Positions 33,869 to 46,070 of a DNA stretch of 64,000 bases are shown one piece after another. A program made the position numbers and the translations under genes. Positions within the stretch are counted from its first letter, which is position 1; each line of letters starts with the position of its first letter. The stretch covers positions 97,704,743 to 97,768,742 of the forward strand of contig NC_044278.2 in the NCBI RefSeq assembly GCF_004027225.2. The letters are read 5' to 3'. Under the pieces are notes generated by a model. It was given only the letters and a program-made list of their open reading frames with translations, was not told the DNA's origin and did no database searches. Source of the DNA: Strigops habroptila (lineage: Eukaryota; Chordata; Aves; Psittaciformes; Psittacidae).

Positions 33869-36800
33869 TTACACTATAGTGTGGCTCTTCCAACTCTGAT
33901 TTTGCAAGGGGTAGATAATCTGGCAGATCTCATTAAAGAGGTCAGTGTCTGGATAGCATTATATTTTAGATGCTTTTCTGTTGAAATAGTTTTGCCCTTT
34001 TTCAGATTTGAGCACAGGTCCGCAGTACATAAAAGCCTTTTGAAAAAGCTTGCATTTAGAGAGGAATATGTCCAGGACACGGTCAGGCTGTTACTTCATT
34101 AGGTGGTTGCCTGAGAAGAATAAATTACCGAAGAAGTAATTTATACTTGCTGAGAAGTATTTTAGCAATGATCAGTTTTAACCAACTTTTGGAAGACAAA
34201 CACGGTGTTTATTAATCTGTTTAAAGAGCTTCCCAGAGAGAAGTTTAGAGTAGGTGTTTGTGGGAATTTAGTTCCTGTTTTCACAAGTAAGTACTGTAAA
34301 TCCTGGATACAAATCCACAGAGAATGATATGTAGTTACATTATACTTCAAATTATGAGGTTGAAGGTTCCACATCACTTAGAAAATAGTTTTATTTAATG
34401 GGCATGTTACTGAAGATACGTAAAGACTCTTTTATCCTACAGTTTCTGCTTTGATCATTGTTATATATGAACACTGAAAGTATCTTTCAAATGTTAATGT
34501 ATCTGCTTTTGTCCAGACAAATCTTACTGGCCATGTTAAGGTGCAGTCAGGAGAAGATCTTGAGAAGGGATTTCCAAATTTCTTAGCCTTTTAAGAATAT
34601 ATACTCTCTGTAGTTTATATCTTCAGCTATGTCCCCAAGAAAGACCCCTCAGGAGCTGAACCTACTAAGAACAGCTTGCACAGAAATAATAAAGTATTGT
34701 GTAGCTGCTTTGGAAGAAATTACTTCCCTCTACAATAGGTCCAGCAGCTGAGCTGGGGAGGCTGCGTGCATTTGGACTGGTGCGTTAGTCCTCTAGAGAA
34801 GGATTTCTTTGTCTTCCTCTGTATTTTGCTGGCATTTGAATACTGCCTGTTCCCTCCTCAATTGCCCTAGAAATCCTTCTGATTTGGAGGAAATTTGGCT
34901 TTTTCCTGCATCTATGCTAAGAAGCACGAGTAAACTGAAGAGAGGAAGATTTGTACTTCTGCAGTTTCAGACTTCTGGGGAGGCTGTCGAATTATTATTT
35001 GTCTTTCTAGCCAGGGAGGCCAGAAAAAAGGGGCCCCAAGCTGTTTCAGGCTTCTGTATCAGCCAGCTGGGTGATACAGGCTCTCTGGGAAGGAAAAGGT
35101 GGTAGGTGTAGGAGGTGGGAGAAGGACAACTGTTGTGTTGAGTAGGTTGAGCTGTTTCACAGCTAGAGCCGCAGCTGTTTTCAACAGGGGAGAGCTCTAA
35201 ATGCATCAGTAAGCCATTTGGTTTCAGAGAATAAAAGATGTGAAGAAACTGAAAGAGAAAAACCACACCCCCTTCTTTCACATTTTGAACATGCTGGATT
35301 TTCAATATAATCCATTAACCTACACATAGCCTTTCATTAGAGCCCTTGGGAGACTGGAATATTTTTGGTAATGTACTGTTATGAAAAATACAATTTAAAA
35401 CCCCACATAACTGCCCTCTCCCCAGCAACTGGAGGGGTCATAGGGAAATTCAAGTCTTTTCTCTCAGCATACCAAGAACCATGTGAAATTACATGCACAT
35501 CAGATATGTTTCACTCCATATTTACATGATTTTTTGTGAAGAAATAAAAAAGCACCCATAATTACCATAATTTGTCTGCTTAGTACTCAGTACATAAGGC
35601 ATACACAAAGTCTTTTAAATATGTGCAATTAGGAAAAAAAACTCAATCTTACAGGTTGGTAGAAGTAATGCATTTTTATTTTGGAAGCTAGTTGGAAAAA
35701 TAGACAGGATTAAACACTGTCTGAAACAGTGAATTCTGATTAATTACAGAAATATTCTGTTAGTTTCATTGAAGGCATCCATGGTGTAATACAAGAACTT
35801 GCTGGTCATTCTAGTTGGCATGGTAGCACATTATTTTCTAGTTTCAGCCTCATTCACTGCTATGATGCTCTACATCATTTGCCTTAGTGTTTTTTAAAGG
35901 ACCTTCAAGATGCTCATTTTATTGTTTATTGGAAACATTTTTAATTTTATATAGAATAGGTAAGATTTTGCCTCTGCTGAAATTATTCTGTTTTCTCTTG
36001 TGGAATCTGGATTTTCATATAGTCAATACCTTTTAAATTTACTACTGAGATCTTTCATTGTTTAACATGTAAACTATGTATGTTCAATATTTTATGAGCA
36101 GATTATGTTTGAGGACTAAACAGGCATTGCAGTGGAACTATAAAATGTAATAAAAGATGTCTGAATGATGTTCAAACACTGGTTCCATAATTATGGGTTT
36201 AAAATACTATATTCGAAGCTTTATTCTTGCTCGAAAGTGACCTCTTACTGACCAGATATATACATTTTCCTCTATGGCCATTGGTTAACAATGACACCTT
36301 TTAACTCTTTCAGTTCTGAAGTGTGTTTTGGTAACATTTGAAGAAATCTATGGCGAAAATATGCTGGCAGAAAGATGCAGACAGAAGTATGTGCTTTTTT
36401 CCATTTGGTTGTAGCTAACAGGTGCTATACAAGTGTGTTATCAGCAGCTATATCTTGTTGCAGCAGTATTTTATCCTTTTTCTAATAGCTATTTTTATAA
36501 CTTCCAACAGTTTTTTGTGAGTTCAGAATTCCTAATATCAGTTGCTGAATAAGAAAATTTCACTGAATTTCCACAAGGTGGCATGTAAGAATCAGTCTGG
36601 CTGTATTTTAATTAATGTAATTCGGTTAATGTACACTTTGTATATGTCAAATGCATATCCATACTCAATGAAGAAGCAATACGTTCATAGGACAGAGTAT
36701 ACTATGGTTGGCTATTTAAATACAGTGTAGCAAATGATGCTCTGTTACTAGCTAAATTATAGAATTGACTACTATTATATAATTTACAGCATGACTTATC

Positions 36801-37529
36801 AAAATAAAATCTAACCTAAGCACCTTACAGTTACTTGTGCCATGAAATGAGATTAAAACCTGATTCATAGAATGAGATTCTGTGGAATTGTCCAGTTACT
36901 TTGGGAGAAATTATTTATTCATTATGCATTATTATTTATTCATGCTTACCTTTAATGATAGACAAAGATCAGTATCAATAGATATTTCTTTAATGTAGAT
37001 AATTTTTAAAGCAGGCATTTAGTTATTAAAATCTTTTCATACAATCATTTAGTTTGTGAATTACTGAACAGTTCAAGAGAATTTCCTACTCAAACCAGGA
37101 AATAGTTCTGACCTAAGTTGCCATCCAAAGACAAACAAGTCATAATTTTGCAGATCTAATAGTGTTCAGCTAATGATTGCTTTCTTGCAGTGCTGCAGAT
37201 CTCCACACTCTCTAAATTTCCTAGTACTGCAGTAAATCAAAGAAATAAAATCTGCTAAACTACCACCAAAAAGTTGCTGCTACAGTATTTTTTCTGTCTT
37301 ATTTAGATGCTGAATGGACAAGAAATCTGAGAAACTGTGCTTACAACATATTTTCAGCAAAAGAGACTTTTGGCATCTGAAAAAGATGAGTACTGATCAG
37401 AACTGAGCAATCCCCTGTGATTTGAATGGGATTCATCCTAAGCTCTGTCATGATGACGAAGTTACATGTTTGAATCTGTAAAGCTGTTTGCACTATTCCA
37501 GGGACACAAAAAGAGTTGGTTGGTAGGGA
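33869..37529. other. intergenic, no gene recognised
   Basis: AT-rich sequence. Overlapping frames at about 34809-35305 on both strands (98 and 112 codons) have no recognisable domain. No transposon or RNA gene identified. Confidence 0.5.
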
Positions 37530-38015
37530 GCATCTCATGTTTAGCCCTCCCCAGGAAAGCAGTGTAATGGTTACTTGTTATGACAAATGCTGTCACTCTT
37601 GACAAATGTCCCCACTTCCTTCCTTTTTCCCCTGGCATTTATTGCTGACCATCACATCATATGTGATGTGATGTGATATCCCCTTGGTCTGGCTGTATGG
37701 AATATCCCCTCGGTCAGCCAAGGCCAACCAACTCATCTGTGCTCCCCTCCAACCTCCCATGCCCTAACCCACTGGTCAGCCAGGCAGCAAGAGAATCAGA
37801 AAATGCCCAGATGCTGTGCAAGCACTGCTCAGCAACAACTGAAACCCTGCCATCAGGATCCCACTGCCATCAACACCGCCTTCCTCACAAATCCAAAACA
37901 TTGCCCTATAAAGGAGCCCCAAAGAAATTTAACTCCAGCACAGCCGGAACCAGTACATAACCCCAACTCACAAAATGACCCTTTGAGAACTGCAGACAGC
38001 CCAAGGTAATTCAAC
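37530..38015 (+). mobile_element. probable endogenous retrovirus LTR fragment
   Basis: Resembles, from memory, a dispersed avian LTR-type repeat: GCATTTATTGCTGACCATCA, then TATGGAATATCCCCTCGGTC, TGTGCAAGCACTGCTCAGCA, CACAAATCCAAAACATTGCC and TTTAACTCCAGCACAGCC. No retroviral gene flanks it, so it would be a solo or truncated LTR. A short ATGTG repeat (about 37659-37677) and a partly repeated ATATCCCCTYGGTC lie inside. Exact ends, family and orientation are uncertain. Confidence 0.5.
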
Positions 38016-38333
38016 ACTGTACATTCTTTGACTAGTCTCTGCTTACTGTGAGGTAATGTCAGAAGGAGATTAAGTGGTGTAAAGCCGTCTCCAGGTTTTC
38101 ATATGGTTCAGCTTTGGTTTGGCTCAAAGACGTCCTTATTCATCCTAGAAGGATGGTGACAAAGAAAAAACTTCAGATTTAGGTTCTTTCCTGAGATCCT
38201 TAACAATGTGCCTGAAGTTAAATTTTAAGACTGAAAACTTCAGGATATTGCAGTAGACTTGCAGATCAAGAAAACTGAAGGAAAAGTCATTGCCAAAGTA
38301 TCTCAGCTGAAAAATATATGCAATTGTTTAACC

Positions 38334-38410
38334 ATTAATTGCAATGCAATTTATTGAACAGTTCATTTATTTAGTTTATTAAACAATTAATTGCAATCTA
38401 TACAGTTCAT
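38334..38410. repeat. diverged local tandem duplication
   Basis: ATTAATTGCAAT occurs at 38334-38345 and 38386-38397. The following CAGTTCAT occurs at 38359-38366 and 38403-38410. The spacing differs by 8 bp between copies, so one copy has a small indel. Confidence 0.5.
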
Positions 38411-39418
38411 GCAATAAACATAGATGAGTTTTTCAATTGCTTTTAGTCCTGTTTGCATATGATTGAAAAATTCATTATTATAGATTTCACAAATGCAAAC
38501 ATATCCAAGAATAATGAAGAAGATAAAAATACTAAAGGCAAAAATATCTCACTAATCTGACTTCAGCTTCAAAGCCCAGTTGGTCATCTTGCATTGGCAA
38601 GTAGTAAAGAAACTCAGTCTCTTTTCCCATTCTTCCCACAAATATGTAAATTTTGTGGCCAGAAACACAAAATTTTCATAAATAAAATAGGAAACAACTT
38701 TAGAGATTTTTCTCATGTTTAAATTTGAGGAACAAAGCAATCCATCTGGTAATCAATACAGTGAATGATAAACTGTAGGCCTGGATGAATCATACCAGGG
38801 GAAAAAATGGCATTTTAACCAGACTGCAAACACTGTATACAAGACATCTAATTTTGCAGTCACTCTGCAGCAAATCTCTGTCTCTTTCTACAGATGAGAA
38901 ATACAATCTAGCAGTACATAGCAATGTTCTCAAGTCCATATAAAAGAGATATAATTGCCATCTGCTAGAAAAAGCTCCTTGAAAAATATCTTGGCTTTTT
39001 GATTTTTTTACCCAGGAAGATTATTTTACCATGAGTGGTGGAAGAACAACATCATTTTAAGTGAGCAGGGACATCTATAATCATATCTCTGCCAAACATG
39101 GCTTAGCAAAATATGTACGAGCGATAAGGAAGAAAACAAGCAGTATGCCTTTGGCAACCAAATTCTAAATTCAGAGTCATTATCACAAGTAAAAGAGATA
39201 ATTAGCATTGTGTCTGAAACAGTATTCTTAACCCAGGAGAATATTAGTACTGAAATGTTGAACTTGATCCGTGATCTGAGATTGATCATCTCTGGAATTG
39301 ATCATCACTGAATTTAATCCTTCATCAACTAAAATTCTCACCATAGAGGTGTCTCTGTACTTGAGGCCCTAAAGGAAGGGACTTTCCAAACTTCTTGTCA
39401 ATTTCCCTATGTTTCAGT

Positions 39419-39613
39419 ACTGCAAATAGTATCATTGGAAGTTCCTACATGCTGCCATTTCAAGAAATGAACTTTCCAGGCCATGTAGAAGAGAAGACAG
39501 AAGATGATAGAGGGATAAATGAGCAATTAAGAACTGTAATGAATTCAGGCATCATGCACAATCCTACGTTCACATGCAGTGACGGTGAAGGGTATTGTGC
39601 ATACTGTAGTTGA
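39419..39613 (+). other. open frame of unknown status after a splice-acceptor-like site
   Basis: A pyrimidine-rich ATTTCCCTATGTTTCAG precedes an open frame that includes SSYMLPFQEMNFPGHVEEKT and GIMHNPTFTCSDGEGYCAYC, then TGA. The peptide is plausible but unrecognised, and a minus-strand frame (39460-39750) overlaps it. It could be a pseudogene, a lncRNA exon or chance. Confidence 0.15.
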
Positions 39614-42154
39614 TGATCTGCTAGTGCTGGTGATCTAGACACGCTTGATTCCTTACCCCAGCAAATCATATTGGCAGCTGAAGGACAGTTAGCAGCAATG
39701 GTAGCTGAAGGATTTGTAGTTTTATGCCTGAGATGACTTATGCTTGCCACTTTTGTCTAAAATTGCTCCCTTAAGCTGTATCCGTTCATGTTTTCTCCTG
39801 AAACTGCTGCTCCAACCGCTGCAATGTGCCCACTTGCACTTCTGGAGGTGAAGAGTTAGTGGATTTTGTCAGCTCACAGAAGACTCCATTTGGTTTTTTT
39901 GTTTTCTTTTTTTTATTTTTTTTTTTGAGCAACCAGCTCATTCACTAGCTGTTTCAAAATGTTTGCAGCTTAAAAAGTGAACTGTCAGGGGTTATGGTTT
40001 TAAGCCCTTATTTCCTCCCCTTCTCCGTGGATGACAGACAGAAGCTGGGGCATCAGAGCTGTGTGATACTGCAAAGCATGAACTGTCTGTTTTTAGAGCT
40101 CTTTCTTTTGCATGAACCTTTCTTGCACCAAGGGAAGAGTTACTTTCCTGTTATTATTGCTAAAACAATTGCAAATAATTGCAGTCCCAGACGAGTTGGC
40201 TAGTGTGCAAAGCAGCTCACTATCTTGCTGAAAAATTTTAATTAGCAGTATTTAAGTAATTAAGCCTACCCTATGAATTTCTTAGTCCTTTTGAATTGCT
40301 GTTCATGATAGATTTTATAACTGTATCAACACTGCTCCTAAATCTATATGAAGGATTTCCATTCCATTTAATGATTATTCCAAAGCCATATCAACAAGAA
40401 TTATACTACTAAGTATGAAAGTGTAGCAGTCTAATTAATGCAATTCCCTCCAAATCTTATAACATTCTCGTAGTACCATCAAAATATTTGAAATAATGTT
40501 ATCATCTATATGCCGAAAAAGAAATCCAGGATTGCAGTTTAATTGACTATTTGTAATTTATTAGAAGTACAGTGTGCTCAATAAAATTTAGGTGACAAAA
40601 ATTTAAGTGAATAGAAATGTTTTTCAATTTTCTGTCTCTGAGGAAAAAGGAATATTCTTTATTATGAATAATAGTTGTCATTCTATGAATGTATAATAAA
40701 AATATAAACAAGCTATTTTGTACTTCATTATTGCTACTGGCAAGGCCCCAGAGCATGTCAGATATTGTTGACATACTCCCCTGAGTTTATTCATCAAACA
40801 AGCTGACTTGTTTCTTTTGCTTTGAAGAGGCAGATATAGGTGGACTGAAATGTCACACCCATTTTAAGCTTCAGAGTAAGTATAGATAATGTTTATGATG
40901 TCAAAGAATTATGTTATTGCTAACCCACCAAAATATTAGCAGAAAGGTGAGATTTCACAAAAATCGGTTATATTTCTCTTTGCCTTTTCACTCGTGTTAG
41001 TCCTTTTAGTATCTTTATAATGGATTTTAAAGGTCACTAAGCTCATACCTGAGGAAATATCCCTCAAATCAGATTTTCCTTTCTTGATATGCAAAGGCAA
41101 AGTTAGAATGTTTATTCTTAATAAGATAGCCTTCTGTTGACATACATCATCTTTTTAAACAAGCTGTAAATTTCTGTCTTCACATTGCTAATGGCTTTCC
41201 TCTATGATTCATCTCAAAATATCTTCACCTTTCTTTCAGATTTCATAAGGCTTCATCAAGAAGCTGGAACAGGAATTCTGAGACTGATACTTTTGCTGCA
41301 TTTGCTACATCTGGTTTTTGAATTTTAATTGTGTCTCAAACACCAAGATACTGAAATGGAGGTCACTTTGTGAGGACCATCCATATCTTCTTTCATTCTC
41401 ATCATGTCACCCCAAAACCACTTGCTTGGATTTAACTAAATCTAAAACTAAAATAAAGATTTTAGTTCAATTGTACTGAGTTAAATGACATTCTTGGATC
41501 TATGAAATCATGGACCTGGTCATTCTGATCAGGAAATTATATTAAAATGCTGTCTGCCTTGATATCAGGGATCTAAAGCTGTTTCTTCTCTCCTGCTATA
41601 ACTCAATTTACACAATGTTAAAGCTTTAAACTGGGCTAATTTTAAGATACTCTATCTTTGATATTGATGAAAGAGTTTATGGTAGTTCCCAGTCATGCAT
41701 GTACTGAGTGAGCTTATTGAGTTTTTAATAAAGTTCAGTGTGTTCTTAAGGGCAAAGGCTGTAAAACTCATATATTGATCGAAACCTTATATTGGTGGAC
41801 TGGCTGTGGGGATTACTAGAGGTACATCTATCTTTTTTCCAACCAATACTACAAAATCAACCTTCTATAGAGACATTTGTAGTGTTCTCTTCCCTATGGC
41901 AGTTAAAGGTTGATTAAGTTGAAACCTCACCTCAAAGATGCAGTCATTTGAAAGAAGCAGTAATAGGTGGTAATGTCTTTATGAATCCTCCGCTAACTGG
42001 ACTTGTGGAGGCTACTGACTGCATAGGCATCCCTGGACGTTGTCTGCAAACGTTAAATTCAGACAAGCCATAAAAAGGTATTTACTCCGTTAATGAGATG
42101 CTGTCTGTGGAAGTGTAAGCTTTTGAATTACTCTACAATCCCCTCGCTGGTCAG

Positions 42155-42179
42155 ACCAAGGCAGATTCATTGCCTTGGT
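42155..42179. repeat. 9-bp inverted repeat, 7-nt loop
   Basis: ACCAAGGCA (42155-42163) pairs with TGCCTTGGT (42171-42179). A compact perfect stem in otherwise unremarkable sequence. Confidence 0.7.
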
Positions 42180-45100
42180 TGCTGATAAAAAAGGAACATG
42201 AAAGGTGACTCTTCATTGGAAATGATCAGCGAGTATTAAAAAAAACCTCTGAATCATTACAGTTTTTTTACTTTAGTGCATAACCTTTTAAACTACATCA
42301 TGGACAATCAGTTATAAGATCCATATTGTTGAAAGAACCTACTATCAATTCTAAACAGAGATCTGACAAATTTGAAACTGGCAATGTAGTTGGAGTTAAT
42401 AGTACTCAGATCTCAGTGTGGTATACATGGGGGACACGTCTCTCACAAGTAAGTTGAATCTTTTGCATTTTATGATGTCTTTTTTTTTTTTAAGGAGAAA
42501 AAGGCATCTGATAATATGTATTTGCACTGAGTCTATACGTACTGCATCAAAGAATTTCTAGGCCAGATACTCTTGATCATTTCTAAGCTCACATGTTGTT
42601 CCTCACAATTCCTCTTTTTCAGCTGAAAGCCTTGAAAATAAATCAGTCATGAAAACATAGGTATGGTTTATTTCTCAGTGACAATTACACTAAATATGCA
42701 AGTAAGATATTTATTTCTGAGCTTACCGGTAACTTCATTTATGGCAAATATTCATTAGCGCTGAATGTACTGATGTAGTCGCATTTTTCTTTGATTTAAT
42801 GTATTAAAACTAAGCTATTAGTTTTCTGTGCAGTCCATTTTGAATGATGCTGACTGTCTTTTCTATAAAGACAAATAGCCTTGAAGAGCATGTTTTAGAA
42901 ATTCCATCATGAGAAGAAAGATGTGATCAGTAGCAGGGTAATTATGTTTCTTAAAAGCTTTTCCATTCCAGTATCAATTAGGAATATTGTGGGTTTCTTC
43001 CACTATCTTACAACACTTACCCAGAAGATGATTTGTCATTTAATGCTTTCTGCTGCTGTATATTTATGATTACATTACTGAGTGATTAAGTTTTAAGAAT
43101 TATCTGGACTCCTTTGAATACTTGAAAGCCTGCATAGTAATATACTTGTTAAAGTGTGAAGACTGTGATCCATTGTACTTCTCGTCTCTCCTTTGTAATT
43201 TTCAAAAGTTAAATTTCTAATTTGTGAACTTCGTAAAATCCATTTTTTATAAATAAAGGAAGGACTACTCTTCTATTGTTGTTAACAGAGAAAGCTGAAT
43301 TGCCTGTCATAGGAATTGGAACATTGAAAGACTAATAGGTATGAAAAAACAATATGTATGAAATATGAATATATATGCAAGCACCTGTATGATACTTGCT
43401 TTATGTATGGGTCATAAACTCTGAATCCTTATGGTGAAGCTCTGTGAAAAACTTTATCCATAGATGATACAGCTTTTGAACAATGTCTCATTACTACCAA
43501 AAGTCATCAGATCTGCATTCATGATGGAGAACCCCAAAGCAGGCCCAGATGTACTGGTATGTTTCACAGAATATGTACACATTTTATAAAGCCCATGAAA
43601 TGTGAATAGCAGGATTTTATTTTCAAAGGTACTGTTTACACAGTTTTGTCCTTTTAAGAGGACTCATGTTGCATCTGTGACCCATATACTCCCAGATCTT
43701 TCTGTTCTTAGCTGGTTTTATAGTGTTAACCTCTAGGAGTATTTCAAAATAATACCCTGTGATGTGTGGAGCAAGCGTTACAAGCATCATGAGCGGAGCC
43801 TTCAGTGTGCAAGCTTGCTATAACATTAACACTGCTAATTTTCAAAAGAAAAGAGAGCCCCAACCATTTTAGTAACAGTGTTTGTTTGTAGATCAATTAT
43901 GCATTTTTACAAGGCCATTATAATGTTGCAGAAGATAAAGGCATCTAGAACAGTTTCCCCTACCTGGCAGGTCAACTGTCGTCAAGGCAGGGGTAAACAC
44001 TTGTGATGTGATCACTCAGTTAAGCAACAACCAAGGATTTGTAGAGATATGAAATGTGGCAATGGAACACCATTCATGATTTTTAGCAGCAATCCTTACA
44101 GGGTGTGAGAGGGACATAAGAAGGACAAACTGTAAGAGTATATTGAGAATTAAGATATTAATAGAAAACCTAGGGAAGCCTCTTGCAACACAATCAAAAG
44201 GTCAGACAATGGAAAAATGATGGAGATGTAAGGCAGCCAACCATCCTACCCATAATACCTCCAGATAAGCCTACCAGGAAAGGTTTTGAGCTGGCAGTGA
44301 CTTATCAGAGTAGAGACATAGTTTTACATGTACTTTGTCTTTTGGGAGCTGAATATTATTTCTTTATTAGTTTTCACCCATATGTTTAGGTAGGTCATTA
44401 GTCATTATCTATTTATGTTATACCAGTTCAGAATAAATAAATGCTATATTTCACTCATGGAACTGTATGCTTCAAATACTCTAGAGTTAGATACATGAAA
44501 GTACTTAATCATTTGGGGAAGCAAATTGTCTTTGTCTCCTTGAAATGTCAAACTGTCCTGGATAAAACGGATTGCACTTCTGATTGATCTAGTTTATTTA
44601 AATAAACTGCTGTTTTTAAAGGTGCAAATCCTATCTTTTTTGCTGTCTGTGTATGTACACACATTCAGCCTTTGCTGGGAGGCAGGTCTGGTGTTTGGTG
44701 ACTTGATATTGATCAGAACAGTAGACTGAAGCCTTAATGCACTTGCTATTGACACTGTTCAAAACCTGAGCCCAGGTTTAAATACTCCCTCAGTCAAAGT
44801 TTAGAAATCCTAATCCCTACTGTGAGCTGAGTTTGACAGCTGAGTCTACCTGGGTTTGACATGTAAAGCAAGTTCCAGTGTGGTAGCCAAAGGCCACGTT
44901 ACATCATACATCCATGTTTTGTGACTCTTAAGGCATTCTTGTCTTTGAATTTTCTCAGCTGTCCTGCTAACACGTCTAAAGGTAATACCAGATTCTCAGC
45001 CTCCCCTGCACTCACCTACAATCTCACAAGCCATCAAATGCTTACTCAAAGGCTGAAATATGAATAAAAATTTGATATAGTTAAGATAATCCTAGAGCAA

Positions 45101-45826
45101 TTATTTTTCCACTTATGTTTTGCTTGGAATTTTCTTCCTGTGCATGAAGCTTGAAACAGGCCTTACTTTTCCGGAAGCTGGTCTGTTTGTTTGTTGATAT
45201 AACTCAGTGTAATAAAAGACAATATTCTTTCCTACCACACAGACACTACTTAAGAGCAACTCTGGAGAGTTTTATTTGAAGTGTTGGCATGTAACTGAAT
45301 ATTAGTAATCACATGGTCACCTGTGGCTGTGAAACAGGTGATGAAAGTTACTGACTACTCTCAAAGACTAGCTGTAAGGTTTTCTAGCCGCAAACCCAAC
45401 TCTTGCTGTTTTTGGTGGGTCTGTCTGTGTGGTGGCTGGTCCTCTGAACTTAGAGAGCTGTCTAGTGACACAGCAGGTAGCTGAAGGGCACAGACGAGTA
45501 AGACAGGTGAAACCCTTTAAGAGCTCTCTTTCTGTTGATTAGAAATTGAGCCTCCTGTTAGTGGTAGCGATGTAAATGTATACATTAGCGATATCTAAAA
45601 TTAAGTGAAGTAAATCACACCCAGTTAAAGTGTGGTTGTATCTCTTCATTTTCTCTCATGATAACCTAAAAAGGGACGAAGTATTCCTAAAAACAAAGGC
45701 CAGTTCAGGTGATGTGTGCTATACAGTTATAGCAATCAACAGAAGGGTCAAAGAAGCTCACCTACTTAAAACAAAACCACAAGATGCATGTAGTAACCTT
45801 CATTTCTCATTCCTTTAAAAGTCTAG

Positions 45827-46070
45827 TCATAGAATCATAGAATCATAGAATAGTTAGAGTTGGAAAGGACTTTAAGATCATCTAGTTCCAACCCCCCTGC
45901 CATAGGCAGGGATGCCTCACACTAGACCATGTCGCCCAAGGCTCTGTACAACCTGGCCTTAAACACTGCCAGGGATGGAGCATTTATCACTTCTTTGGGC
46001 AATCTGTTCCAGTGCCTTGCCACTGTAGTTCTTCAATAATTCCTGAAGTCATATCTGGTCTGAATAGACT
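45827..46070 (-). mobile_element. CR1 LINE 3' fragment with octamer repeats
   Basis: Begins with three copies of TCATAGAA (45827-45850), the reverse complement of the CR1 terminal octamer. It continues with TTAGAGTTGGAAAGGACTTT, AACCTGGCCTTAAACACTGC, CAGGGATGGAGCATTTATCA and AATCTGTTCCAGTGCCTTGC. The right end fades near 46050-46070. Non-coding remnant. Confidence 0.93.

Larger units (their letters stand above)
38016..45826. other. intergenic, no gene confirmed
   Basis: Mostly AT-rich. It contains a diverged local duplication around ATTAATTGCAAT (38334-38410), a stretch open on both strands at about 39395-39750, T-rich tracts near 39895-39926, T-run 42480-42491, and a 9-bp inverted repeat at 42155-42179. 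No exon structure could be assembled. Confidence 0.45.
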
